DNA of 40,462 nt from contig JAQVOH010000013.1 in NCBI GenBank assembly GCA_028702695.1, positions 1 to 40,462 on the forward strand, written 5' to 3'. Source of the stretch: Desulfotomaculaceae bacterium. GTDB lineage: Bacteria; Bacillota; Desulfotomaculia; Desulfotomaculales; Pelotomaculaceae. Both the position numbers and the translations under genes were made by a program. Positions 23,949 through 32,889 of the stretch are shown here, one piece after another; within the stretch, counting starts at the first letter, position 1, and every line of letters starts with the position of its first letter. Under the pieces are notes generated by a model. It searched no databases. It had not been told where the DNA came from and worked only from the letters and a program-made list of their open reading frames with translations.

Positions 23949-24347
23949 TTAAAAAAATCTCCCTCTCCTGAACAATAATTCCCTGATCAACAATATAGAA
24001 ATCAAATCCCTTAAAAATATTCTTCCAACAAAAGGTCCACCAAATCCTGGTCCGACAAACCCAGGTCCTCCAAAACCTGGCCCGAAAAATTGGCGAGGCA
24101 TAGGTTGAACATCATCTCTAATTCCGAAGTTTATTACTACGTTATTATATATTTGGTCAGCCATTTGTTCGACAACTGCTCTACTTGGGGACGGGCACAT
24201 ATGAGTATTTGTAGGAACATCGTACATCTCACACATGCTTCTTACCATCGGATGCACACAATGATAAATATCCGGATACATAGACTCCAAAGCCTCTCCA
24301 CAGTTTGCAGAAATATTCATTTCATTCGGATATACCGTATCTGGCAT
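23949..24347 (-). CDS. Small Cys- and Gly/Pro-rich protein, probably spore-associated
   Basis: 132 residues. The N-terminal half has a YPDIYHCVHPMVRSMCEMYD stretch and MCPSPSRAVVEQMADQIYNNV, and the middle has a GPGFGGPGF-type repeat. The end is FLRDLISILLIRELLFRRGR. I recall proteins of this pattern in spore-forming Clostridia without an assigned function. A coat or spore-envelope role is inference from the composition. It is convergent with the LD-carboxypeptidase gene, 29 bases away. Confidence 0.6.
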   Translation of the reverse strand: MPDTVYPNEMNISANCGEALESMYPDIYHCVHPMVRSMCEMYDVPTNTHMCPSPSRAVVEQMADQIYNNVVINFGIRDDVQPMPRQFFGPGFGGPGFVGPGFGGPFVGRIFLRDLISILLIRELLFRRGRFF

Positions 24348-24488
24348 AATGGACTCACCCTTTCAATACCTTTATAACCATCTTATGCCAATATGTGATC
24401 TTTGTTCCTTCCATGGGACAGTTAAGTCTGCCGGGATGATGAGTTTTTTGCTGGCCTATTAGATTTTTTAGTGACAATATGACGGTCC

Positions 24489-24494
24489 TATGAT
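24489..24494 (+). promoter_or_regulatory. Probable -10 element of the iorA-iorB-paaK leader
   Basis: TATGAT (five of six bases) with a weak TTTAGT 16 bases upstream would start transcription near 24501, just before a stem-loop and the triplet array. The 24348-24480 stretch upstream holds no gene that I can see. Confidence 0.4.
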
Positions 24495-24507
24495 AACATT
24501 TAGCTAG

Positions 24508-24527
24508 GTGGAAGGGGAGCCTTCCAC
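24508..24527 (+). promoter_or_regulatory. 5' stem-loop of the ior leader RNA
   Basis: GTGGAAGG and CCTTCCAC form a perfect eight-base stem with a GGAG loop, at the predicted 5' end of the leader and before the triplet array. The Bacillus trp leader also has a 5' stem-loop ahead of its TRAP site. Confidence 0.55.
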
Positions 24528-24530
24528 GCG

Positions 24531-24605
24531 TAGCAGAGCTAGAATCGACAATTACATAATTGAGGTGAGTTGAGCATGAGCTGAGCCAGGACGAGTGGAG
24601 ACGAG
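24531..24605 (+). promoter_or_regulatory. GAG/UAG triplet array in the ior leader (TRAP-like RNA binding site)
   Basis: Eleven GAG or UAG triplets start at 24531, 24536, 24540, 24562, 24567, 24572, 24578, 24583, 24593, 24598 and 24603, with a CAG at 24587. The eight from 24562 on are five or six bases apart except for one ten-base step. Eleven is the number of sites on a TRAP ring. The array is followed at once by a terminator and sits before aromatic-acid genes, as at aroF. Confidence 0.75.
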
Positions 24606-24627
24606 GGTGTTTTTTATTTGTCCAAAG

Positions 24628-24658
24628 ACCGGGCCACGCTGCCCGGTTTTACTTATTT
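24628..24658 (+). terminator. Attenuator-type intrinsic terminator in the ior leader
   Basis: ACCGGGC and GCCCGGT form a perfect seven-base stem with a six-base loop, followed by UUUACUUAUUUU. It lies 22 bases after the last GAG triplet and about 160 bases before iorA. The 24659-24820 stretch is non-coding leader. Confidence 0.75.
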
Positions 24659-24820
24659 TAAGGTATTCGCTATACAGAGGAATCCTTCGGCAGGTGTCGA
24701 ACCATATAAAAGTTTGCGGTTTTCAAGATTACATCCATCACATACAGAACTTAATGTTTCAACTCATGCAGATTTTGCCAAACATAGCAACCCAAGACCA
24801 TCAACTTAGGGGGAACAATC

Positions 24821-26614
24821 TTGACACTAAAACTCCTCATGGGCAATGAAGCAATCGCCTACGGCGCGGTAGAGGCGGGAGTTCAGGTAGCTAGTGCCTA
24901 TCCGGGCACACCCTCCTCGGAAATTCTGTCCACCCTGGCTGGCTTGGCCCTGGAAAAAGGTTTTTACGCCGAGTGGTCGGTTAACGAAAAAGTAGCCCTG
25001 GAAGTCGCTGCCGGCGCCGCCTACGCCGGAGCGCGGGCGCTGGCGGCCATGAAACAAGTCGGGCTGAACGTGGCCTCCGACCCGCTGATGAGCCTGGCCT
25101 ATATCGGTGTTAAAGGTGGACTGGTCTTGGTGGTGGCAGATGATCCCGGGCCACACAGCTCTCAGACCGAACAGGACACTCGCCTGTTTGCCCGGTTTGC
25201 CAAGCTGCCGGTCCTCGACCCGGCTACACCACGTGAAGCCAAAGAAATGACTAGGTACGCCTTTGAACTCTCAGAAAAACTGCTACTGCCGGTAATCCTG
25301 AGGCCAACCACACGGACCTGCCACGCCTGCCAGGACGTGGAGATACAGGATACCACCGCAGTGCCCCAGCCTGTTTCCGGTTTTCAAAGAAGTCCCAACT
25401 GGGTGATCTTTCCGAACCTATCCGCCCGTAAACACGTCTGGCTCAACGGTCAGCAGGAAGTCGCGCGGGAGAGCTTCGAGAACTCCCCTTTCAACCAGTT
25501 AACCATTAATGAACAATCTGACGTGGGGATTATTGCCTGCGGCGTTAGCTATAACTACGTGATGGAGGCGCTGCAACTGACAGGGCTGGAAGCTTCCGTC
25601 CTAAAAATCGGCACTCCCTATCCCCTACCCGCCGGTCCGGTCCTGCAGCTTTTACAGCATGCTAAAAAAATACTGGTAGTCGAAGAACAGGAACCGGTAG
25701 TGGAAGACCAGGTCATCGCCCTGGCCTGGAAAACTCGTTCTACCGCTCAGATTTCCGGCAAATACGACCGCCTGGTAGCACGTGAAGGCGAACTCAACGT
25801 CAATAAAGTCAGAGCCATCCTGGAAAATTTCTGTGGCCGGCAACCGCATTCTATTGAAGCGGCTGTCCCGCCGGAACTGCCGCTGCGCACACCCGTCCTC
25901 TGCGCGGGCTGTTCGCACCGGGCCTCCTTCTATATCCTTAAGGAAGCAGCGCGTGGTAAAGACACGTTATTTGCCGGTGATATAGGTTGCTACACTTTAG
26001 GCGCCATGCCTCCTTTGAACACCACAGACACCTGCCTGTGCATGGGCGCTAGCGTCAGTATTGCGGCAGGCTTGAGCCGCGTGGAACCGCACCGCCAACA
26101 GGTGGCCTTCCTGGGGGACTCTACTTTCTTCCACTCCGGGATACCTGGCCTGATCAACGCGGTACACAACGGCGCTAACATAACCCTGGTCATTCTGGAC
26201 AACAGTACCACGGCCATGACCGGACACCAGCCCCACCCCGGACTTAACCGCACTGCAATGGGTCCAACTGACCAGTCGATCAACATAGCGAGGATGGTTG
26301 AGGCCTGTGGTGTGGAGTTTGTGCGGGTGGCTGATCCCTTTGATCTAAAGGCAGCCTTGCAGGTGGCTAAAGACGCCCTAGCTTTTGCTGGGCCAGCAGT
26401 AGTAATTATGCAGCGTGAGTGTGTTGCACAGATAAATAAAGGTCGTCACCGCAGGATTAACCCTGATCTCTGCACTGAATGCGGAGCCTGCATTGATGAA
26501 CTGGGTTGCCCAGCCATCGGTAAACCGGCAGGTCAGCCGGAAATTCTGGAGAACTGCTTTGGTTGCGGCTTCTGCAACCAGGTCTGCCCCGTTGGGGCCA
26601 TCGAGGAGGTTTAG
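24821..26614 (+). CDS. iorA: Indolepyruvate ferredoxin oxidoreductase, alpha subunit
   Basis: 597 residues. With IorB it catalyses the thiamine diphosphate-dependent, CoA- and ferredoxin-linked interconversion of aryl-pyruvates and aryl-acetyl-CoA. The N-terminal pyrimidine-binding domain has SAYPGTPSSE. The central TPP-binding domain has GDIGCYTLG, then GDSTFFHSG and an acidic/Asn pair (LDNST). Two [4Fe-4S] motifs follow at the C-terminus (CTECGAC..C and CFGCGFC..CP). The start is TTG 24821 with AGGGGG eight bases upstream. It is followed by iorB, two bases beyond its stop, and paaK. The leader carries the TRAP-like array. The direction of the reaction in the cell is not shown by the sequence. 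Confidence 0.95.
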   Translation: MTLKLLMGNEAIAYGAVEAGVQVASAYPGTPSSEILSTLAGLALEKGFYAEWSVNEKVALEVAAGAAYAGARALAAMKQVGLNVASDPLMSLAYIGVKGGLVLVVADDPGPHSSQTEQDTRLFARFAKLPVLDPATPREAKEMTRYAFELSEKLLLPVILRPTTRTCHACQDVEIQDTTAVPQPVSGFQRSPNWVIFPNLSARKHVWLNGQQEVARESFENSPFNQLTINEQSDVGIIACGVSYNYVMEALQLTGLEASVLKIGTPYPLPAGPVLQLLQHAKKILVVEEQEPVVEDQVIALAWKTRSTAQISGKYDRLVAREGELNVNKVRAILENFCGRQPHSIEAAVPPELPLRTPVLCAGCSHRASFYILKEAARGKDTLFAGDIGCYTLGAMPPLNTTDTCLCMGASVSIAAGLSRVEPHRQQVAFLGDSTFFHSGIPGLINAVHNGANITLVILDNSTTAMTGHQPHPGLNRTAMGPTDQSINIARMVEACGVEFVRVADPFDLKAALQVAKDALAFAGPAVVIMQRECVAQINKGRHRRINPDLCTECGACIDELGCPAIGKPAGQPEILENCFGCGFCNQVCPVGAIEEV

Positions 26615-26616
26615 TT

Positions 26617-27207
26617 ATGAAGCTCGATATTGTTATCAGCGGCGTCGGCGGTCAGGGTTCCGTGCTGGCCTCCCGGGTGCTGGCCAGCGCAGGCATGGGC
26701 CTTGGACTGGACGTGCGCACCTCTGAAGTAATCGGCATGGCCCAGCGGGAAGGCTCAGTCACCAGCCAGGTACGGCTAGGCGAAAAGCTCTACGGAGCCA
26801 CCATCCCAGATCACGAGGCCGACATCTTGCTCGGCTTTGAACTGGCAGAAACCGTTAGAGCTGTGCCTAAGCTAAAACCGGGCGGCGCCATTATCGCCAG
26901 TGCATCTGCTATTGTACCGGTTTCGGTGCAGTTAGGCATATCCAGCTACGACCAGAAAGCCATGCAGCAGTACCTACGTGAACAACCCGGTCGGGTAGTT
27001 TTGCTTGACCTGGAGGAACTGGCTAAAAAAGCCGGTCACCCTAAAACCGGCAACGTCATTATCCTGGGAGCCCTGTCCACCCTGCCAGGCCTTCCTTTTG
27101 AACCAGAACAACTGCTGCAGGCCGTGCTGAGCTATATCCCCGAAAAGCTTCAGAATACCAACAAGCGCGCCTTTGAAGTCGGGCGCCAGTCCATGGAGGT
27201 GGCATAA
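26617..27207 (+). CDS. iorB: Indolepyruvate ferredoxin oxidoreductase, beta subunit
   Basis: 196 residues, the gamma-like domain of 2-oxoacid:ferredoxin oxidoreductases, which pairs with IorA. The opening ISGVGGQGSVLASRVLA and the later VRTSEVIGMAQREGSV are characteristic. ATG 26617 has a GGAGG site placed at the end of iorA; the frame is open further upstream but overlaps iorA without a site. The stop overlaps the paaK start (TAATG). Confidence 0.94.
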   Translation: MKLDIVISGVGGQGSVLASRVLASAGMGLGLDVRTSEVIGMAQREGSVTSQVRLGEKLYGATIPDHEADILLGFELAETVRAVPKLKPGGAIIASASAIVPVSVQLGISSYDQKAMQQYLREQPGRVVLLDLEELAKKAGHPKTGNVIILGALSTLPGLPFEPEQLLQAVLSYIPEKLQNTNKRAFEVGRQSMEVA

Positions 27208-28490
27208 TGTCAGTTGTACAAATAAAACCCAAGAAGCGCTTCGACCTGGAGGAAATCATTAGCGGCCAGGAGGCCCAGCTGCGGGAGTTCATGCCACGTA
27301 TCTACAAAAATTCACCTTTTTACCGCAAAAAATTAGATGAGGCCGGAATAAACCCGCTGGGCGTAAAAAGCATAGCCGATCTGGCCCGGTTGCCCTTCAC
27401 CTCCAAGGAAGAGCTGCGCCAGGGCTACCCGCTGGGGCTGCAAGCTGTACCAGATGAAAAGGTGGTCCGTATCCACTCCTCATCAGGCACCACCGGCAAG
27501 CCGATCATCGTACCTTACACTGCCAATGACGTAGCAACCTGGGCTGAGATGATGGCCCGCTGCATGGCCACCGCCGGAGTAACCAACCGGGACCGTGTCC
27601 AGGTCACACCCGGCTACGGGTTGTGGACAGCAGGGATCGGCTTCCAGGCCGGGGTGGAACGACTGGGCGCGATGGCCATTCCCATGGGGCCAGGTAACAC
27701 GGAAAAACAGATCGAGTTTATGGTCGATTTGCAAAGCACTGTACTAACCGCAACTTCCTCTTACGCCCTGCTCCTGGCAGAAGAAATCAACAGGCGGGGA
27801 CTTAAGAATAAGATTAAGCTACGCCTCGGTATCATAGGTTCGGAGCGCTGGGGTGACAAAATGCGCGCCAGGATCGAAGCACTTTTAGGCATCGATTCGT
27901 TTGATATCTACGGCCTTACCGAAATTTACGGGCCCAGCATCTCCATCGACTGCCCCGAACACGCAGGTCTGCACTACTGGAGCGATCACCTGCTCTTTGA
28001 AATTGTCGACCCGGTCACCGGAACGCAGCTTGCCCCTGGTGAGGAGGGTGAGCTGGTAGTTACCACCCTGACCAAGGAGGGTATGCCCCTCTTGCGCTAC
28101 CGTACCCACGACATTACCCGCCTTCTGACCGAGCAGTGCGCCTGCGGCAGCCCCTACCCAATGCACGCCCGGGTCCTCGGCCGCACCGACGATATGGTTA
28201 AAATCAAAGGTGTCAACATCTACCCCGGCCAGATTGATCACGTGCTGAAGATCACCGAAGGAGCCGGCAGCGAGTACCAGATCATAGTGAAACGCTCTGA
28301 TGGCAAGGACTCCATCCTGATCAAGGCTGAAGCGCTGGAGGGCCAACCACTTGACAAGGTGGCCGGCGAGTTAAAGAAAAATATAAAAACCCGCATCGGG
28401 ATCCTCACAGATGTGGAAGCCGTACCGCACGGCTCCCTGCCGCGAAGCGAAAAGAAGAGCAAAAGGGTCTATGACTACAGGGAGTGCTGA
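27207..28490 (+). CDS. paaK: Phenylacetate-CoA ligase (aryl-acetate activating)
   Basis: 427 residues, an adenylate-forming enzyme that makes phenylacetyl-CoA (or indoleacetyl-CoA) from the acid, ATP and CoA. The P-loop-like SSGTTGKPIIV lies near residue 92, YGLTEIYGPS near residue 232, the YRTHD motif near residue 298 and the C-terminal lysine region GRTDDMVKIKGVNIYP near residue 328. Adjacent iorAB and paaK allow arylacetate to aryl-pyruvate salvage, or the reverse oxidation with ATP gain in amino acid fermentation. The stop codon lies in the terminator hairpin. Confidence 0.94.
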   Translation: MSVVQIKPKKRFDLEEIISGQEAQLREFMPRIYKNSPFYRKKLDEAGINPLGVKSIADLARLPFTSKEELRQGYPLGLQAVPDEKVVRIHSSSGTTGKPIIVPYTANDVATWAEMMARCMATAGVTNRDRVQVTPGYGLWTAGIGFQAGVERLGAMAIPMGPGNTEKQIEFMVDLQSTVLTATSSYALLLAEEINRRGLKNKIKLRLGIIGSERWGDKMRARIEALLGIDSFDIYGLTEIYGPSISIDCPEHAGLHYWSDHLLFEIVDPVTGTQLAPGEEGELVVTTLTKEGMPLLRYRTHDITRLLTEQCACGSPYPMHARVLGRTDDMVKIKGVNIYPGQIDHVLKITEGAGSEYQIIVKRSDGKDSILIKAEALEGQPLDKVAGELKKNIKTRIGILTDVEAVPHGSLPRSEKKSKRVYDYREC

Positions 28491-28507
28491 AAAGCACTCC
28501 CTTTTTT
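28480..28507 (+). terminator. Intrinsic terminator of iorA-iorB-paaK
   Basis: GGGAGTGCT and AGCACTCCC form a nine-base stem with a GAAA loop, then six U. It contains the paaK stop codon. The flank ATGACTACA and the stem recur at 32890-32938, and a close relative is at 29929. Confidence 0.93.
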
Positions 28508-28700
28508 GGTCGTGAATCGTTGGACCTGTATATACTGCATTTGCACCTACATTTTGGTGTGGAAAAGTACATTGGGGATTATTTTAATAATGGAATTTTG
28601 TTTATTAGAAGGAATAAATGCGCTAAGAGGCGAAATTAGAGATTTGTTAGATACAGGCTACTCAGTAATATCTATTATTTTACAAAAGCGAGGTGAATTT

Positions 28701-29888
28701 TTGAAAAGTATTTTACGAGTTCTAACTTTTTGCCTGGTAACGTCAATGATTTTCTTCTTCCAAAGCTCTGTCGGTTTTGCTGAACAAATCGCGTTAAAGG
28801 AAGGCATGTCCGGGGACAGCGTGCTACGACTCCAACAAAAATTGCGTGATTTGGGCTACTATCAGGGCGTTCCGGACGGTTCCTTCGGCCCCGGCACTCA
28901 TAGTGCTGTAACCGGTTATCAGTCAGCCAACGAATTTACTGTGGACGGCATCGCTGGTGCGGGGACATTGGGGGCACTAGGCCTTCTGGGTTCAGAAGTT
29001 TCCAGTGGGAGTAATTCTTCCGCTGGAGAAACGTCTGTGCTAAAGGTGGGCGTGTCCGGTGACAGAGTGCTTAAACTCCAACAGCAACTGCGTGATCTTG
29101 GGTACTATCAGGGTACCCCGGACGGTTCCTTCGGACCAGCTACCCATAGTGCTGTAGCCAGTTATCAGTCTGCCAACAACCTTACTGTAGACGGCATCGC
29201 TGGTGCGGGGACATTGGGGGCACTAGGCCTTCTGGGTTCAGAAGTTACCAGTGGGAGTAATTCTACCGCTGGAGAAACATCTGTGCTAAAGGTGGGCGTG
29301 TCCGGTGACAGAGTGCTAATACTCCAACAAAAATTGAGTGAGTTAGGCTACTATCAGGGCACGCCGGACGGTTCCTTCGGCTCCGGCACCCGCAGCGCTG
29401 TTACTAACTTTCAGTATGACAACAAGCTTACTGTGGACGGCATCGCAGGCGATAAGACACTGCTGGCGCTGCAAAGCGCTAATCCTCAAGTGGCTCTCGC
29501 TAATAGAGGACAAGCCTTAGACCGGGATGCTCAGGTGATTGTAGCATTTGCCAAACAACACCTGGGAGTGCCGTATGTCTGGGCCGGTCAAGGACCATCA
29601 GGTTTTGATTGTTCAGGGTTCACTTATTATGTGTTTAACCACTTTAATATTGACTTGCCGCGTATGGCCAACGAGCAGTTTTATGCAGGTAGCCAGGTCA
29701 GCAAGCTCCAACCAGGGGATTTAGTGTTTTTCACTACATATGAACCAGGACCGTCACACGTTGGCATATTTATCGGAGATGATCAATTTATACACGCCAG
29801 CTCCGGCGCGGGCGAAGTTACAATAACTTCTCTTTCTGAAGCATATTACCAATCGAGGTATTTAGGCGCACGCCGTTATATTGGTTAA
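28701..29888 (+). CDS. Secreted NlpC/P60 endopeptidase with three peptidoglycan-binding domains
   Basis: 395 residues from TTG 28701, which has AGGTG seven bases upstream and starts right at a signal peptide (cleavage after VGFA, about residue 27). The frame is open to 28506, but that would bury the signal. Three PG_binding_1 domains (about 30-88, 112-170, 194-252) repeat with an exact 82-residue period. A C-terminal NlpC/P60 domain (about 275-394) has the catalytic Cys in FDCSGF, the His in SHVGIF and a third polar residue in FIHASS. It likely cleaves stem peptides in the wall, for example in growth, spore cortex or daughter cell separation. It stands alone with its own terminator. Confidence 0.9.
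   Translation: MKSILRVLTFCLVTSMIFFFQSSVGFAEQIALKEGMSGDSVLRLQQKLRDLGYYQGVPDGSFGPGTHSAVTGYQSANEFTVDGIAGAGTLGALGLLGSEVSSGSNSSAGETSVLKVGVSGDRVLKLQQQLRDLGYYQGTPDGSFGPATHSAVASYQSANNLTVDGIAGAGTLGALGLLGSEVTSGSNSTAGETSVLKVGVSGDRVLILQQKLSELGYYQGTPDGSFGSGTRSAVTNFQYDNKLTVDGIAGDKTLLALQSANPQVALANRGQALDRDAQVIVAFAKQHLGVPYVWAGQGPSGFDCSGFTYYVFNHFNIDLPRMANEQFYAGSQVSKLQPGDLVFFTTYEPGPSHVGIFIGDDQFIHASSGAGEVTITSLSEAYYQSRYLGARRYIG
28806..29460 (+). repeat. 246-bp tandem repeat encoding the peptidoglycan-binding domains
   Basis: TGTCCGG recurs at 28807, 29053 and 29299, a constant 246-base step (82 codons). The linkers after repeats 1 and 2 are almost identical at the DNA level over more than 100 bases. Repeat 3 has diverged and continues into the catalytic domain. 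Confidence 0.9.
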
Positions 29889-29928
29889 TCAATGAAAATA
29901 TCGACATCGCATCTAGCTAAAGATGGCT

Positions 29929-29957
29929 ACAGGGAGTGCAGAGCACTCCCTGTTTTT
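29929..29957 (+). terminator. Intrinsic terminator after the NlpC/P60 gene
   Basis: ACAGGGAGTGC and GCACTCCCTGT form an 11-base perfect stem with an AGA loop, then UUUU. It is the second member of the ACAGGGAGTGC repeat family in this region. A short GTCCAG/CTGGAC inverted repeat at 29981-29998 has no clear role. Confidence 0.88.
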
Positions 29958-30089
29958 CAATTAATGGCAACAGTGAACTCGTCCAGTTAAAGCTGGACTT
30001 TGATAAAAATTTAGTATACTTTTTAGTTCCGGTTAATAACAAACGTGCAGTTTATTGCGCCATCTAATAAAGTAGGTTTTCTTTAATTA

Positions 30090-32579
30090 CTATTTCGTGG
30101 ATAGACTGTTGTTATCCGTTGTAACCAGCACACTGACAATATCCGCAGCACCCTCCCCCGTTTCTGTTCCGGTCGGGGGCACGTAGGTCCCGCTTACCCA
30201 CCTGTAGATGTCGTCGTATATAGCCCGTACCTGCGGGCTGCTGCTAGCGGCTGCCTTGACCAACGCCTTAGAACCAGCATACCAGGCTAAGGTAATGTCA
30301 CGATCCAGACCCAGCTGATAGGCGCTGTTCAGCTGACTGTAGAACAGGTCATAATAATAGCGATTATAGAGTATATTCCCATCGCATTCCAGCTCCATTC
30401 CCAGATTATAGCGCCTGGCCAAATCGGTCGTGCGATCCATGCGTTCCTCCGGCGGACTGTCCACCGTATAAAAATTAGGCTGCAGGAACACGCGGGTGAA
30501 GCCGTATGAACTCCAGTCCTCATAGCCATGTGACCCGTGGTAGGGAATCCAGAAAAACTCAAGCCCGTCGTCCCGCACCAAACGCGCCGTATCCTGCACC
30601 AGTTCTGTCTCCCCGTTAACGGTCTGGTCCATCGATTCACTATACCAGTACATACCTGCCAGTTCCAGGTTGTTTAGCCCGGCCTGCTTCCACCTGCCGA
30701 TCAAGCTTTCATAAAACCACTGTACAGCTGCAAGCCTGTTCCTCGTCCCCCACTTTCCAGCAGACCCTGAAAAATTAAGTTGCAACCCATCTTCCTGGAT
30801 CCATCCGAAATGATTCTGTTTCGGTTCCGGATAGGGTAAGGTAAGAATTACCTTTTCCCTTCCACTGAGGCTGGAAATCGCATTCAAACGTCCCACTGCC
30901 TCGTCCAGGGCGGAAAGCTGCTTCCCCTGTGCAAATAAGTCTTCCAGGTAGGCAGTCCAACCCTCGCTGGTGCAGGGTACATCCGAGTAGGGCAGAAAAA
31001 GCATCGTATCAAACATCCTGCCCCCGGTAACCCCGTTGGCATCTTGATAGGCTACCATTGACTGGAAATCTTTGCTGTTCCAGGTTCCATCATCACCGTT
31101 GCCGCCGGTATAGACCAACAGAATATTTTTCATATCCGGAACATTCAAGAAGCCTACACCGGAAAGGCCTGTATTATCGGCAGGCGCCAGAACTGCGGGA
31201 TTATCCGCACAGCCGCCTCCTCTGACGGAAAGCTGCCTGGCAAAGACCCAGTTGTTAACGGGAAAGCTGAGCTTGATATAGCGCGTGATGACGGGCGCAA
31301 AGGAAAGTGTAAGATTTTTTGACTGTACCACCGTATCAGCAGGGTCTACATTGTGACTGACTTGTCCTAAGTGGTACCAAGACTTCCCGTCTGAGGAAAC
31401 TGCAGCCTTGAGATAGCTGGGAAGACCTATGCCCGACCCTGCATCTTGTAAAAATTCAAGGGAAATGCTGCTGACGGCTTGGCGTGTTTTCAGGTCAACT
31501 GTAATGTCCCGCCCTTGCTGGCGCAGGAATCCAGTCCACGCTTGGCCTTGGTATGTAAGGCCTTCAACAGGTCCTGAGTAGCTTTTGTACTCCGTCTCTT
31601 GAAAACCCAAATCTGGCGCGAGCTGTTCCACCCGGTAGGCAGCCCCAGACGCCAGTTCCTCTACAGGCTGACTGTTTACTGCAGAACCACTCCCAATTAT
31701 GTTTATCGCCTGCGAAGCATAGACGCTCGTTACGAGCGGATAGGAGTTTAAGCCGGCGTTAACCGTAACGGTGGCAGTTCCCTGCTGTTTGCCGGCGATA
31801 TTAGTACCATCGGTTGACAGAGCAACAACGGACGGGTTATCCACCCCGCAGACAGGGGTAAAGGCGAGAGGTATGCTGGCGGTTTCCGGCTCAATTTTCT
31901 GGGTTTCCCCCGTTTTTAATTCCAGCTTTCTCGATGAGACTACCGGAATAGCCGTCAGTGCTTGTCCCCTTCTCATGCTCAGCAACTGGTTAGCCAGCAC
32001 CGCTGCTTCAGCACGGGTCAACTCTTGAAGAGGAAAGAAGAAATCTTCACTGCCTCTCATCCAGCCCTTGCGGGTGACATAGCCCACACCAGCCTGTGCG
32101 TATGGAGATATCTGCCTCTCATCAAGATAGCTTCCAGCCAGGGACTCTGCTTCCGACTGATCCGGTAGGGAACGGAAAAGCATCACCGCGACGTCCTGCC
32201 GCAGGACGGGATCATCCGCCCCCAGCCTGCCATCTCCCGCACCGCTCATAATACCCAGTTGGGCCAGCGCCTCCACATAGCCGGCGCCTGGTAACTCGCT
32301 GGGCACATCTGAAAAAGTAGGCTGCTCAGGTTCCAAAGGCTGTATCCCTAACACCTTGGCCAGGAGAACGGCAAAATCCCCGCGTTTGATGTTCTGCTCA
32401 GGGCCAAACTCTTCCGGGTTGACACCACTGATGATGCCCTGGCTGGCAAGCTCAAGGATCGCCTCTTTGGCAAAAGAGGCGTTGATATCCTGGAATGCAG
32501 GGGAAGCCGGTTGGGCATGGGCCGGGACTACAAATACGAGGGAAAGCAGCAGTAAGAAGGTTGTCATTGTAAATTTCAT
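30090..32579 (-). CDS. SLH-domain surface protein with DUF4855
   Basis: About 829 residues. A signal peptide ends near AHA (residue 22). Three S-layer homology domains follow (about 28-75, 88-135, 148-195), and these anchor proteins to pyruvylated wall polymer. Next come a bacterial Ig-like segment (about 215-295) and a discoidin/carbohydrate-binding-like region (about 300-455), then DUF4855 (about 480-800). DUF4855 is recognised from NILLVYTGG and MFDTMLFLPYSD; it is a barrel-like domain of unknown activity often with SLH domains. A glycan-directed role is inference. I start at ATG 32579, which has GGAG six bases upstream; an ATG four codons earlier is the other choice. Confidence 0.85.
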   Translation of the reverse strand: MKFTMTTFLLLLSLVFVVPAHAQPASPAFQDINASFAKEAILELASQGIISGVNPEEFGPEQNIKRGDFAVLLAKVLGIQPLEPEQPTFSDVPSELPGAGYVEALAQLGIMSGAGDGRLGADDPVLRQDVAVMLFRSLPDQSEAESLAGSYLDERQISPYAQAGVGYVTRKGWMRGSEDFFFPLQELTRAEAAVLANQLLSMRRGQALTAIPVVSSRKLELKTGETQKIEPETASIPLAFTPVCGVDNPSVVALSTDGTNIAGKQQGTATVTVNAGLNSYPLVTSVYASQAINIIGSGSAVNSQPVEELASGAAYRVEQLAPDLGFQETEYKSYSGPVEGLTYQGQAWTGFLRQQGRDITVDLKTRQAVSSISLEFLQDAGSGIGLPSYLKAAVSSDGKSWYHLGQVSHNVDPADTVVQSKNLTLSFAPVITRYIKLSFPVNNWVFARQLSVRGGGCADNPAVLAPADNTGLSGVGFLNVPDMKNILLVYTGGNGDDGTWNSKDFQSMVAYQDANGVTGGRMFDTMLFLPYSDVPCTSEGWTAYLEDLFAQGKQLSALDEAVGRLNAISSLSGREKVILTLPYPEPKQNHFGWIQEDGLQLNFSGSAGKWGTRNRLAAVQWFYESLIGRWKQAGLNNLELAGMYWYSESMDQTVNGETELVQDTARLVRDDGLEFFWIPYHGSHGYEDWSSYGFTRVFLQPNFYTVDSPPEERMDRTTDLARRYNLGMELECDGNILYNRYYYDLFYSQLNSAYQLGLDRDITLAWYAGSKALVKAAASSSPQVRAIYDDIYRWVSGTYVPPTGTETGEGAADIVSVLVTTDNNSLSTK

Positions 32580-32889
32580 TTTATTCTCCATGTTTATATT
32601 AGTAAAATTGTTATATTTTATATTACCTTCTTATTTACCAGACAGGCAATGGAATAATATTACAATTATATACAGTCTTATCCCCTTTTCTAAATCATCA
32701 CCACAGTAATCAACCAGTTAACCAGAAGAAATCTCAGCGGCTGTATTGGCAACAATTCTTAATATCGAATGCTCATCTATATGCCTAGCCTGATACAGAG
32801 GAACATCCTGCACTAGGGGCTGCGGCTGCGGCCCGAGTGACTGTGGTTTGTCAAAGGGTAGTGGTTAATTAATGTACATCGACATATTG

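Noticed and set aside
24531-24605. Reading the ior array as a HutP-type site
   Set aside because: HutP sites have NAG triplets with four-base spacers (seven-base period). Here the period is five to six and no seven-base steps are seen, so TRAP-type is the better description.
28506-28700. A longer N-terminus for the NlpC/P60 protein, with a faint Spo0E-like stretch
   Set aside because: It would place 65 residues before a clear signal peptide that has its own ribosome binding site, and the Spo0E SQxLD signature is absent.
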